From: Phaeosaccion multiseriatum
Taxonomy: Eukaryota > Ochrophyta, other classes
Direction of reading: 5' to 3'
DNA: 64,000 nt
Assembly: GCA_965112735.1 (NCBI GenBank)
Contig: OZ218963.1
Coordinates: 3,264,160 to 3,328,159, forward strand
Within the stretch, counting starts at the first letter, position 1. Each line of letters opens with the position of its first letter. Of this stretch, positions 20,406 through 31,206 are shown piece after piece. The notes beneath the pieces are model-generated. The model had not been told where the DNA came from, made no database searches, and was given only the letters and a program-made list of their open reading frames with translations. A program made the position numbers and the translations under genes.

Positions 20406-23400
20406 ATGGCCAAAGCTCTCATTTCCTCCACCAGACCGTGGCTGATGTTTGAATCCGCGGATAGGTTGGGCCTTTCGGCTCAAGGGGATGTCTATTACAA
20501 GGCAATCAAACAGGGAGGAGAGGTGTACAATGTGGGGGACTGCGTTATCATCGAAGGTGACTCGAACTTGTGAGTGAAGGACGGGGAGGAGCTGTGCTTC
20601 ACGGCGTAAAGCACCACCCTCTTGCTGACAGCTGCACAACGCTCCTGGCCGGCGTCGTTCTTTATTCATCCATTCCACGACCGCAGAGACTCTGGAGTGG
20701 CTGAGCTGCTGCACCTGTGGCACCCGAGAGAAGATGCCAGCACGGGCAGGATGGAGTATAGGTGGTTTTACCGGTCTTGGGACGTAGAAAACATGTACGT
20801 GTCCCCCGATTCATCGTCGAAGAGGAAGAGCACTTTCGCTCACACCGCTCTTTTTCCTTTTGTGCGCAGCGTAACGACTACCCTCGCCGCATCTCTCTCG
20901 ACAGGTGTACGGACGACGAAGTAGACGAAGCAGAGATATTTGAGTCGGACCAAGTGGCGGAGAGCCTGCCAGTAGTGAGTGTTTGTGGTTCCCCTTTCTT
21001 TCCTTCGTGGGGGGCGGGGTTACACGGGTGGCAGTGTGGTTGACTATTGGGGGTTTGTTTTCCACTGAAACAGCCCTCTTCCCTCCTCCACTCCTTCTTT
21101 TCTGTGCCCCCCATTCCTCTGCTGGGGCTCAGGATACCATCGTGAGAAAGGTCTGTGTCCTCGATTTCGACTCCTATGTTGACTGGAAAGGTGAAGGGCA
21201 CGCGACGAAAAGGCCAGAGCCAAGGGAGCAAGGCGTTAATGAAAGGTCGCCACTGGCCTTGGATGTGGGCGAGGACTGCAGCTTTGATCGCACTAACTTC
21301 TTCTGCAGAAAGATGTACTACGAGAAGTGGAAAATGATTTCCCCGGTGTGGAACAGGAATGGCATGGAGGATGGTACAGATCGGCGGCAGCGAGCTCTCC
21401 TGTATAGCCGAAGGAAACCTCATCTCCCGTCGACTTTCTCGCCCTCGCTGCAAAAGGCAGCAACCCATTCGGAAGACTCGATTGCTTCGCACCTGAAAGA
21501 AACAAGTCCATCAGAGACACCTGTCAGCAGCAGCAGCCCTCGCAAGAGAGGGGGACAGGAGTTTGAGGACGATGAGAAGGAGGTGGAGAGAGAACAGAGG
21601 CATGCCCGGAAAAGACATCGGTGTGAGCAGCGCCAAGAGCAATGCAGGCAACACCTTGCAGACTTGCAGCAGGCAATGGTTTGTCTGCAGCTCTCTGCCG
21701 TGCCCGAGACGCTGCCCTGCAGGGAGGAGGAAAGAAAGAAGATGTACGGGCTAATACTGTCCGCCCTAAGGTCTGAGAGCAAGGGGGGTAGCATGTACAT
21801 CCATGGCATGCCCGGAACGGGGAAGACTGCCACTGTGAAGGAGGTGGTCCGCGCACTGCAGAGGGAGAGCCACACGACAGGCGTGGCCGCACTACTGGAG
21901 GAGGAGGAGGAGGAGGAGGAGGAGGAGGAGGAGGAGGAGGAGGAGGGCTTCACCGTGGGCAAAGCCAAAGGAAAGGGGAAAGGGAAAGGGAAAGGGGGTA
22001 GGAGGAAGCCACAACAGGAAAAAAGGGAGGTAAAGGGCAGAGAAAAAGGCGCATCCCGAGTAATGGCCCAGACGGGGCCTGACGCAACAGGAGCAGCAGA
22101 TTGGTCAATGAGGCCCGCGGCGGTTCCAGTTCCGCCGTTTCAGCTGGTGGAGATCAACGCTATGCGTCTGCAGAGTCCCGAGCAGGCGTACTCCGTGCTC
22201 TGGGCAGCGATGCAGGGAGGCAGGCTGCAGCCCAAAGAAGCTTTGCGACGGCTCGAGAGGTGGGGGTGACTGTTCCTTTGCTTTTTCTTTTGCTTTTGCT
22301 TTTGCGTCTCCCAACACACGCAAGAATGATGTCTGACACCACAACCCCACGGGACGACAAGAAGGCCGTTTGGGCTGTTGCTGCTGCTACAGCTTCTTCT
22401 TCCCCACCAGAGTCCTAACGGTTCCATGTCCCTTCCTTGCCCGACCGGGCAATGTGCCGGCTGGGGTGCATTGCCTGGGTTGCATTGCTCTGCATGTGTA
22501 GACTCTTGTCCAGTAAAGACACCGCTCGCAAGATGGTTGTGGTGCTGGTGGACGAGCTGGACTTCATGGTCACGCCCAAGGAGGTGGAGATTTACAACTT
22601 GTTCAATTGGCCGGCCCAGGAGGGGTCGCATTTGATCGTCATTGGCATATCCAACACCATGGATCTGCCGGAGCGCCTCAACGTAAGTGTGTGGTGTGGT
22701 GGTGGTAGTCGTGGTCGTGGTGGTGGTGATGTGGTGGTGGTGATGCGGTGGTGGTGGAAAAGAAGGAGTGACAGGTGATAGTCATAACGGTGAGGCAGAG
22801 TAGGAACGCTCGGGCTCGACAATGAAGTGCATGTGGGTGAGTAGACAAGGGGGGAGGAGGTCAAGAGACGAGGATGAGGTCGAGGATGCAGGTCGGGAGG
22901 GAGAGGGAGTAGTCATGGAGGCGGAAGTGGGGGAAGGGGACGAAAGATGAGCGAAAGGATTGGGACAATCTGGGGAGAGGACTGAGGGAGCTTGGCACGT
23001 GAAGACTTCCGCCGCGCACGGACGCGTAACGTAGATGCTCCCTCTCTCCCCTCCCCGGCCCGCTCCGCTCCGTTGTGTCTTGTGTGTTTGCGTTTCTGAC
23101 TGACACGACGCACCCTTTGTGGGCGCACCTCGCCCCCCTCAGCCGCGGGTATTTAGCAGACTCGCCGCCTCCAATCGGATCGTGTTCGGGTCGTACACCC
23201 ACAAGCACATCAATGCCATCCTCAAGGAGAGGCTGGGGGGGCTCAAGGCGTTCTGTCCGGTAGCTGTCGAGCTCGCGGGTAAGGAGATGGGTGTGACAAC
23301 AAGGAGGAGGGGGAGGAGGAGGAGGAGGAGGAGGAGGAGGAGGAGGAGGAAAAGTAGGCGACCGAGGGATGTCATCGGATCTTCCCTACTCCCCTCAGAG

Positions 23401-24681
23401 GGGAAGCACAAAGCACCCTCTAGAGAGGAGAATGACTTTGTCGAGGCCTAGGAAGCGACCCTGCTGCTCCCCCTTTGGCGGTTTCAATGCTCGCCTTGTA
23501 ACTCCTACAGCCACCTCTCCCCTATATTATAGCCTAAGAGCACCTTTCCTTTTGGTTTGTTGCCCGTCGTTGGCCCCCCTCCGTGCGTTGTCCCTTCCCC
23601 CTCTTGCAGCACGGAAGGTCAGTGCTTACTCAGGCGACGTACGGAGTGCTCTTCAGATATGCCGACATGCTGTGGAACTGTGCATAGCACGAGTAGAGGA
23701 AGAGCAAGGGAGGCAAACGCGACAGAGCCAGTACTTGCTCGCGACAAAAGAACAAGACTCTGAGGGGGACGATAGTGGTGATGATGATGCTGCTGAAGAA
23801 GACGGGAAGGAGGGGGGGGCGAATGCCAAAGCCGGCAAAAGCTTCCTGGTAACGCTCGAGGATGTTCAGAAAGCCGCGAAGGATCTCGCCAACCTTTTTC
23901 TCTCCAAGAGAATAACACATGCTGCCCCGATGGAGAAGCTCCTGCTGCTGGCAGTGGCCACGCATCAGTACAACACTGGGCTGCATGAAGTTTCCGTGGA
24001 GGAGATTCTGCCCCGCGTCCAAGCCATGGTGTCGGCAGAGACTGCTGAAAGCTCTCTCTTGTCTGCCGATGCTACTGCTGCTGAGCATGAGGATGATGAT
24101 GATGGTGTCCCTGCAGCTCCTAGGCGCACTTCAACTGGCCGTCGGGGGGCTTTGAGCCTCGAGGTTCCTTTACTTCCCCCCTCCCTCAGTGCGACGGACC
24201 TGATGGGCATTTGCATCACGCTGGGCGAGGCCCAAGTCTTAGACCTGAGCAGGGAGGCCCATGAGCGACAGACTCGCACCACTCTTCACACGGACATGTC
24301 GCTTGCTCAACTCGCGCGTAAGTGCCCCATGTAGGCTTTTGTGGTGAGGTGTAAATTCATGGTGGGGAGGTCAGGCTCGAACGCGGCTGCTGCTGGAGGG
24401 CAACATCTCCTATGGAAGACAGTCTTATTCTGTCCCTGTGTGGGTTAAGTCGAAGATCCATCCCCCTCACCCCACCCGTCACCAAACCTTCTTCGGAGTG
24501 CTGCTTCTAACCGTTCACTCACTCACTTGCTCGCTCTCGCTCTTGTTTATTGCTCCTATTCTCATGTCCCTCCTACTGCCGGGCGGACAACGGATCATGA
24601 ACAGAGCTGCTCCGGGACGACAGCATGGCTCGGAAGCAGCTGCCGCAGGACATACTTTCCGGCCTCGGCCATTTCAAGTGA
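20406..24681 (+). CDS. ORC1: Origin recognition complex subunit 1 (BAH + AAA+)
   Basis: Eight exons (20406-20569, 20687-20794, 20905-20974, 21133-22259, 22514-22682, 23143-23278, 23610-24317, 24605-24681) form an 852-residue frame with matching phases. Residues ~20-220 are a BAH domain (GDCVIIEGDSN, WFYRSWDVE, EIFESDQV, TNFFCR). The AAA+ module has Walker A GMPGTGKTA (~340), Walker B VLVDELD (~500), sensor 1 GISNTMDLPERL and an arginine-finger segment PRVFSRLA, then sensor 2 SGDVRSALQICR. A winged-helix region closes the protein (MSLAQLA..LLRDDSMARK). ORC1 binds and loads MCM helicase at origins. An acidic then KGKGKGK-rich insertion of about 60 residues separates Walker A from B. The BAH domain favours ORC1 over CDC6. 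Confidence 0.93.
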
Positions 24682-24914
24682 CAGGCCCCAGCTCTGACAA
24701 AGCAGCAGAGACTTTTTGTACCAGAGCTCCCGCTTGCGCAATTCTCACGAACTTGCCGTGGTGGGTGAGGAAGTAGTCGAAGCGTGCGGTTGGTGCAGTA
24801 CGCATCTGTCCCCATGCCCTGGCTCTAAGAACACATGCATGCGCGGCTGAACGAAGAAGGGGGGCCAACTGGGAGCAGTGGGACGTGCAATAGCCAGACA
24901 AGGTGGGGGTGGTG

Positions 24915-26105
24915 ATGGACCAGGACTTCAGAGGTATGACGCTGGACGAGGCCGTGCGGAGGTCCGCCGAGTGCATGGCCATGGGGATGGGGAGGCTGAT
25001 TTGGTCTGAACAACTCGATCTGACGGAGGGGAAGTGTCTGTGTGTCCTCCAGAAGGACCTGGCCTCGGAGCTCGTCGGGTGGGCGAACGAGGGGATCCAG
25101 AACCGGGCAGACTTGATTGGCATGGACGAGATGTGGGATTTCCTGGATATGTTCTTCTCTTTGGGCATAGTGAGGGTGTCCCTGTCCATGGCCTTCGAGG
25201 ACTGCCGCCGTATGTACCCGCATGGACCGATTCAGATTCATCTTCGCACGCGACGATACCGCAACACACGCCTATCCCCTTGTCATCATCCGGCGGCTTC
25301 CACGACTCAAGTGAGGATGGCACGGGTGTGCGCATGTGGGGGGTGGAGGGCTCTGGAGAGTGTGGTGAGCGATGGACTTTACGCTCCTCTGGTTGCCCCT
25401 GCTTCGATGCTTATGTGGGTGTGTGGGTGTGTGTGCGTAGGTGGACGCCACTTCCACTCCCATGCCCTCCTAAGCCAAGATTCCTTTGTCTCCTCCCTGC
25501 TCTGATACTGCTCACTCCTGGCGGCAGCCGAGTGGTGAGGCCTGGCAGACTCAGTTAGATGCGACGAAGCACTGTGTCGTGTGGGAGAGCGTGGTGCTAC
25601 GCAGGTCCCTCCGATATCAGACGGAGTGGTCGACGACGAGCTCACGAAGAGCAGGTCCAAACAGGTTCCGGTTCGAAAGTGTGACATGCGGAAGGCGGGA
25701 AACGAGGGCTGGGGGGTGGGCATCGCAGCTGAGGCAGCTTAGCTCGTGTACTTCGCCGTTAGGTGCGTTCACTGGGGTGACGATGGATCTGTGGGGCTCG
25801 GAGGGCGCCGGGGAGGGGGGTGTCAATGCTCTGCTGTCTCTGTGCGTCTGAACAACACTCTTCGGGTCCTCTCACTCCTCCGAACATCCCCTTCGCATCG
25901 AATCAGGCTGGACTGGCAAGGCGAGGATACCAAGACGCGTGTGCGTCCTCAAACACAGCACCCTGGAGAAGGCAGTGGAGACCATGTCCTGACTGTCGGT
26001 CGGGGCTTCGCTAGTGAGGAGCTCATAAGCTTCGTTGCAAAGTACCTGGGCATCAGTATCTGCACCATCGCCAAGTCCGGCGTCGCCTTCCACCCGTTTG
26101 TCTAG
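24915..26105 (+). CDS. Unrecognised protein, four-exon model
   Basis: A model of exons 24915-25169, 25236-25310, 25528-25604 and 25907-26105 keeps phase throughout and gives about 200 residues; exon 3 could instead end at 25664. Distinctive stretches are MTLDEAVRRSAECMAMGMG, CVLQKDLASELVGWANEG, MDEMWDFLDMFFSLGI and a C-terminal LISFVAKYLGISICTIAKSG. I recognise no family, signal peptide or catalytic motif. The high third-position GC and the clean phase of the splice sites argue for a real gene. The start is the first ATG after an in-frame TAG; a further upstream exon cannot be excluded. It follows ORC1 on the same strand by 233 bp. Confidence 0.5.
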
Positions 26106-26217
26106 GAGTTGTCACTACGCACCCCAAACGCCCGAGGGTGAGTAAAGCGCATCCGATTGCTGTTGGACGTGGCCCACGATACGCGCTGTATTTACAGATG
26201 ATGTCTTCTCCAATGGT

Positions 26218-27410
26218 ACTGGCCCTCCCTTCCCTCCTTCCTTCCTTCCTCCTCCCCTTCCCTCCTTCCTTCCTTCCTTCCTTCCTTCCTTACTTACTTC
26301 CTTCCTTCCTTCCTTCCTTCCTTCCTTCCTTCCTTCCTTCCTTTTCTCCTTTCGTCTTTTCTCACCACCCCCCATCCCTACGTCCTTCCACCATTCCTTC
26401 CTTTCTTCCTTCCTTCCTCCCCTCCTTCCTTTCTTTCTTCCTTCCTTCTTTCCTTCCTTCATTCCTCCCTTCCTTCCTTCCTTCCTTCCGTCCTTCCTTC
26501 CTTCCTTCCCTCCGTCCTTCCCTCCGTCCTTCCTTCCCTCCCTCCCTCCCTCCGTCCCTCTCTCCTTCCTTCCTTCCCTCCCTCCCTCCCTCCCTCCTTC
26601 CTTCCTTCCTTCCTTCCATCCTTCCTTCCCTCCTTCCTTCCTTCCCTCCCTCCCTCCCTCCGTCCTTCCTTCCTTCCCTCCCCTCCGTCCCTCCCTCCTT
26701 CCTTCCGTCCCTCACATCTTCCTTCCTTGCCTCCCTCCCTCCCTCCCTCCCTCCCTCCCTCCTTCCTTCCTTCCCGTGTTCCTTCCTTCCTTCCTTCCTT
26801 CCTTCCCTCCTTCCTTCCTTCCTTCCCTCCTTCCTTCCTTCCTTCCTTCCTTCCTTCCTTCCTTTCTTCCATCCATCCTTCCTTCCCTCCCTCCCTCCCT
26901 CCCTCCTTCTTCCTTCCTTCCCTCCGTCCCTCCCTCCTTCCTTCCGTCCCTCCCATCTTCCCTCCTTCCTTCCTTTCTTGCCTCCTTCCTTCCTTTCCTC
27001 CCTCCCATCTTCCTTCCTTCCGTCCTTCCTTCCCTCCCTCCCTCCTTCCTTCCGCCCCTCCCATCCTCCTTCCCTCCCTCCTCCCTCCCTTCCTTCCTGC
27101 CTTCCTCCCCCCCCCCCCCCCCCCAACACACACACACACCCTCCCTCTCGCCCTCTTTCGATCGGTCTCTGCACACGCCCCCCCCCCCCCTCTTCCTTCC
27201 CTCCCTCTCTCCTTCTATCCTTTCCTCTCCCTCTCTCTTCCTCTCCCTCTCTCTTCCTCTCCCTCCCCTCCCCACCTCTCTCCCTCCATCCCCCCCCCCC
27301 CCCTCGCTGTGTCTCTGCCCACATGTGCCCCTTTCTCTCTCCCCTGTATCCCGCCCCCCCCCCGCCCGCCCGCTCCCTCTCCCTCTCCCTCGCCAGCCGT
27401 CCCTTCACTA
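26218..27410. repeat. CCTT/CCCT low-complexity block, 1.2 kb
   Basis: Nearly pure pyrimidine on the + strand: CCTT tetramers mixed with CCCT, then C10-C14 runs near 27109, 27180 and 27290 and CTCTCC units. Long open frames cross it on both strands (Pro/Ser/Leu- or Gly/Arg/Glu/Lys-rich) only because the repeat lacks stops, so they should not be annotated as genes. Confidence 0.95.
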
Positions 27411-27424
27411 CCATACCATGATGT

Positions 27425-28638
27425 CCTGTCTCCTCACCACGAACACAACGGGGAAAGGTTGGCCCCCCGAGTAGGCTCGAAGAAACACGTCATGCGCGAT
27501 GCACGCGGGAAGCACTCCGTCCTCTGCTGGCTCTGCAGGCAGGGTGTCGAAGACGAGCGTGCAGTGTGACACGTGTGGCGCCTTTCTGTGCCACCAGCCC
27601 CCGAAAGACAACCGGACATATGCGTGCAGCTTCCGTTGGCACAACACGAAGAGGCTAACGATACTGCGACAGCCAGTCAAGAAGGGGGCAAAGGGCGGCG
27701 GAGGAGCAGAGGGGCGCCGCCGCGACTCAGCGCCCGCAGCTATGGAGAGAGGGGGGGGGCGCACAGGTCAGACTCGGCGACTGCACTCCTCACCCCGGTG
27801 AAGCGACGGTCAGCGCCGCACGCAGTGCAGGACCCACTCTCCACCGACGACAGCGACAGCAGTAGCGTAACCTCCGCCGTCACTGGTCCCAGCAGGGTCG
27901 AGTCGAAATCAACTGGAGCAGCGAAGCGACGTCGCACGGAGCCGCCAACCGAGGCCGTAGGCAAGGGAGGGCCGAATGCGCAGAGGCGGGACGGAGGCAT
28001 CGGAGATGTCAGAGGGAGCACAGCAGGCAGGGGTGGGCGCGGAGGAGGGGAAGCTCGTGGTGGAGGAGGGCGCTCGCAAAGGGGGGGGGGCGTACGACGT
28101 GCAGAAGGGAGCGCAGCAGGCAGGGATGGCGCGGAGCGCGAAGGGGGGCATGGCAGGGGGGCAGGGGGGGGGGGAAGCGAGTCGCGGCGGAGGAGAGAGC
28201 ACATCATCCAAGGGGGGCAGCAAAGGGAGGCGTGGTGGAAGAGGGAGCACAAGCACGTCAGGGGGGGGAGGAGGGAGGCAGGGTGGGGGGGGGCAAGTGG
28301 AGGAGAGATTGGTGCCGCTAGTAGAGGGAAGACTCCTTCCGGGGGCGGAGGAGGGGGTGGAAGTGGAGATGGGGGCACAGTAGGGGGTGATTCGAAGACA
28401 GCGCCGGCTCACGGCACTGGGAGAAGCAGAACCCCCCCCCGCCTTCTCGCAGGGGTGCCCCTACGGTGACGCCTGCAAAGCCGTCGGACCCACTACCCTC
28501 GACGCCTGCAAAAAAGACAAATGCGTTAGAATTTCACACCACGTGTGCATTGTCGAGTACGCGGCTGCAAAGGGGGGTGACGAAGACGCGTGCGACCGCC
28601 GCTGCAGGCCGTGTGTCGACGCCGTGCTACAGTCGTAG
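27425..28638 (+). pseudogene. Broken PiggyBac-like C-terminal cysteine-rich region
   Basis: Two adjacent frames together resemble the zinc-binding C-terminal domain of PiggyBac transposases: GKHSVLCWLCRQG ends one frame near 27545, and VQCDTCGAFLCHQ ... YACSFRWHNTKRL continues in another from about 27560, giving CxxC, CxxC, LC, C and WH in the expected order. No catalytic DDD domain is seen, the upstream sequence being the CCTT block. After about 600 bp of Gly/Arg-rich low-complexity sequence a second Cys/His cluster (CKKDKCVRISHHVCIVEY ... CDRRCRPC) ends at 28638. A short unseen intron could join the frames, but decay of a transposon is the simpler reading. Confidence 0.4.
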
Positions 28639-29172
28639 AAAATAGGAGATAAATGCATTTTAATCCCCACCCACTGCAAGCAAAACGAAAACGAGAGATG
28701 GGGTAGGCCACGGACCCGCCCATGTGTCTGGCGCCAAGCCATGAGCGCCAGGGCCCACGGCCCCCCAAACCCCCCGAGCCGTTCTGCACGCCACAGACGT
28801 CCCCAAAGCCCAAGATTGGCGTGAGAGTGAGACAAGAGTGCCCCTAGCAGTGCTAGAAGCGCTCCGGCGGGGCGACGGCCCAAAAAGTAGGTACACCTCC
28901 GCAAACGTTGAAACCCTCTGGAGAGGGTTTAAAAATTCTACTCCTCTCTTTTTCCGATCAACCTACCTACATTTGCTCTCCTCGAAAATGTACAAGAACC
29001 TCGCTCACCCAGCGACGGGGCCTCATCCTGCAAAAGAGGGGCGAGATTGGAGGCACACAGCAGGTCCATCCCTGTCCCCCAATCTCTACTTTACTACTTC
29101 CTCGCCTTCCTCGCTTGTGACCAATGCTCACTGCTCGGGGCGGGCTTGGTCGAAGATTGCCATCAGCTGCCA
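28639..29172. other. Intergenic region with a 20-nt perfect hairpin
   Basis: 534 bases with no supported gene. The only structure seen is AAACCCTCTGGAGAGGGTTT at 28911-28930, a perfect palindrome with a two-base centre followed by AAAA. It may be a stem-loop in DNA or RNA, or the edge of a decayed element. Confidence 0.4.
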
Positions 29173-31046
29173 TCAATTCATGGCGTGCACCTTCTTCTTG
29201 ATGCCCGCAATGGCCTTGCCTGGGTTGAGGTGCTTGGGGCATGTCTTGGAGCAGTTGAGAATGGTGTGGCAGCGAAACAGCCTGCAAAGAACGAGCGGAG
29301 AGGGCGGCACACAGCACAAGTGAGTGGGTGTGTAAGGCAAAGCCTTTGTCGAGTGTGCGCGATCGGTCACAAGTTCCTCCGAGGCCGCTGTGCACCGCAA
29401 GCCGCCGCTGTGGAAGGGGCATCCAACCACACCATATCGAGGGCATGCACCCACCCATCCACCCTCTTCCCCGGCCTGGGATAGCAGCACCATCAACTGC
29501 GAGGGGCTGATTCACTCACTTGAAGGCATCGTCCAGCTGCTCGAGACGCTCGTTGGTGATTTGATCGCGAGAGTCCTCAATCCAGCGATAGGCCTGTGTG
29601 TGCGGGGAGTCAGTCGGAGAAAGAGAGGGTTCTTCTTCGTTGGCGAGGTGAATGGCTTTCGTACGATATTTGCATCTTGGACACATACACATCCAGTACC
29701 ATATCCGAGGAAGTTGTTCCCAAGCAACTGCCTTGAGAGTAGGTACACGGATGCTACTAGACTTGCCTGCATGAGAACGGCCGGCCCCAGGTACGTGTCC
29801 GCGTTCCACCAGTAGGAGGGGCACGAGGACGAGCAGCACGCACACAAAATGCACTCGTACATTCCGTCCAGCTGAGAGGGAAAGAGAGAGAGTTGTGAAA
29901 GGAGGAACGCCAGGGGACAGGGGGAAGAAGGCTGTGAGGTAATTCCGTCAAGCGGTGGTTGCAGACACACGTCTGCAACTTCCAAGAATTGCGTGAACAT
30001 CCAATAACGTGGTCAACTTCATGACGAGAGGCGAGACAAGATAGGCACTCATCGGCCCACGTACCTTCTTGCGGTCCTGCTTGGATTGCAGAAACTCTCT
30101 CCCGTCCTCAGGCGTGTTGTCGTTGTGGAGCCAAGGCTTGATGCTCTTGTACTGGTCGTAAAAGTTGGTCAGATCGGGCACCAGGTCCTTGACCACATAC
30201 ATGTGCGGCAAAGGGTTGATCTGCACCTCCCCCTGGGTCATGGTAGGACTGCCTCCCTCCTTTGCGGACTTGTCCACCGAGCAGAGGCAAGCCAGCGTGT
30301 TCTTGCCATTGACGTTCATCGCACAAGAGCCGCAAATGCCCTCACGGCACGAGCGGCGAAAAGTTAACGTGGGGTCCTGGAATGTGGAGCAAGAGGAGGC
30401 GGGGGAGCGGGGAGAGGTAGAGGAGGGAGAGAGAGGATGAGCGGAAGAGGTAAGCGAGGATAGAGGAGGCATGGGGAAGGGGTGGCAGCCCACCTGCTCC
30501 GCCTTGATCTTGATGAGCGCATCCAGCACCATGGGGCCGCACTCGTCCATGTTCACATCGTACGACTGCAGGCGCGGCTTGTCCTCTGTTGCCGGGTCCC
30601 ATCGGTAGACCTACTCGCGGGAGGATCGATGAGCGGGGTCAGGCATGAGGCGGCGAGAGACACAGAAAGCATTCATAAACGCGTCGAAGGCGAGCGGCCG
30701 CGGAGTGCTGGGGCACTCTTTACCAGAGCATTGGACGGAAGGGAAAGGTCGGCTTTGAGTTTGCAGGGCAGGAAATGCTCCCCCCTCCCCGTTGTAACTG
30801 CACCGCCTTTCGGAGGCGGATCCCTCCACATTAGCTCGCAGGCATGGCCAAAGCAGCCGCGTACTGCAGCAGCAGGTCCAGGGAGCCGCTCACCTTGAAC
30901 GTCTGCATCTTCGAAGGCGCCTTAGTGGTGGAGAGAGCTCTCCTCCCCCCCACAGAGAGGCCCCTCCTGGCGAACACGGCTCCCACTGCGCTTGTTGCTC
31001 TTCTTGCTGCTGCTGCTGCTGCTGCAGCAGCCGGTACTCCCGACAT
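29173..31046 (-). CDS. SDHB: Succinate dehydrogenase iron-sulfur subunit (complex II)
   Basis: Six exons (30894-31046, 30494-30610, 30065-30376, 29767-29871, 29520-29593, 29173-29281) encode 289 residues. An Ala/Arg-rich mitochondrial presequence precedes the ferredoxin-like domain. All three cluster motifs are intact: [2Fe-2S] [13 protein letters not shown] with the later LACLC, [4Fe-4S] [16 protein letters not shown], and [3Fe-4S] [17 protein letters not shown]. The subunit carries electrons from SDHA flavin to quinone in the inner mitochondrial membrane. Intron 4 begins with GC (CAG|GCAAGT), and only that donor restores LMQAYRWI, so it is a GC-AG intron. The gene is head-to-head with the RSH gene, 160 bp apart. 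Confidence 0.95.
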
Positions 31047-31206
31047 CTCTTGTAAGTATTCTTGTTACCTTGCCGCAGTTCCCTCTCTACGCCCTTCCCT
31101 CTCTTTTCACTTCTGCGAAATGACGCGGAAGCTGTGTGTGTTTGTTTCATGTTTCAAGGACCCGCCGACACCAAAATTAGTACTTAGTAGGAAACAAGCC
31201 GAAGAG
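31047..31206. promoter_or_regulatory. Divergent promoter region (SDHB / RSH)
   Basis: 160 bases between divergent start codons of a mitochondrial and a plastid gene. No specific binding site is evident. An upstream in-frame ATG for the RSH gene at 31121 exists but gives a poorer presequence. Confidence 0.35.

Noticed and set aside
21191-21300. Intron beginning GTGAAG after DYVDWK-like sequence in ORC1
   Set aside because: No acceptor keeps phase, while reading straight through is open and supplies the conserved TNFFCR end of the BAH domain.
26138-27421. Very long Ser/Pro/Leu-rich and Gly/Arg/Lys/Glu-rich open frames on both strands
   Set aside because: They are produced by the stop-free CCTT/CCCT repeat, with no domain, splice or composition evidence of a gene.
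28020-28380. Gly/Arg-rich frames suggesting an RGG protein
   Set aside because: The region is a G-run and GGA-rich low-complexity sequence, with frames open in several phases; no supporting splice structure.
28911-28930. Rho-independent-type terminator
   Set aside because: The hairpin resembles one, but this is nuclear eukaryotic DNA; kept only as an unexplained palindrome.
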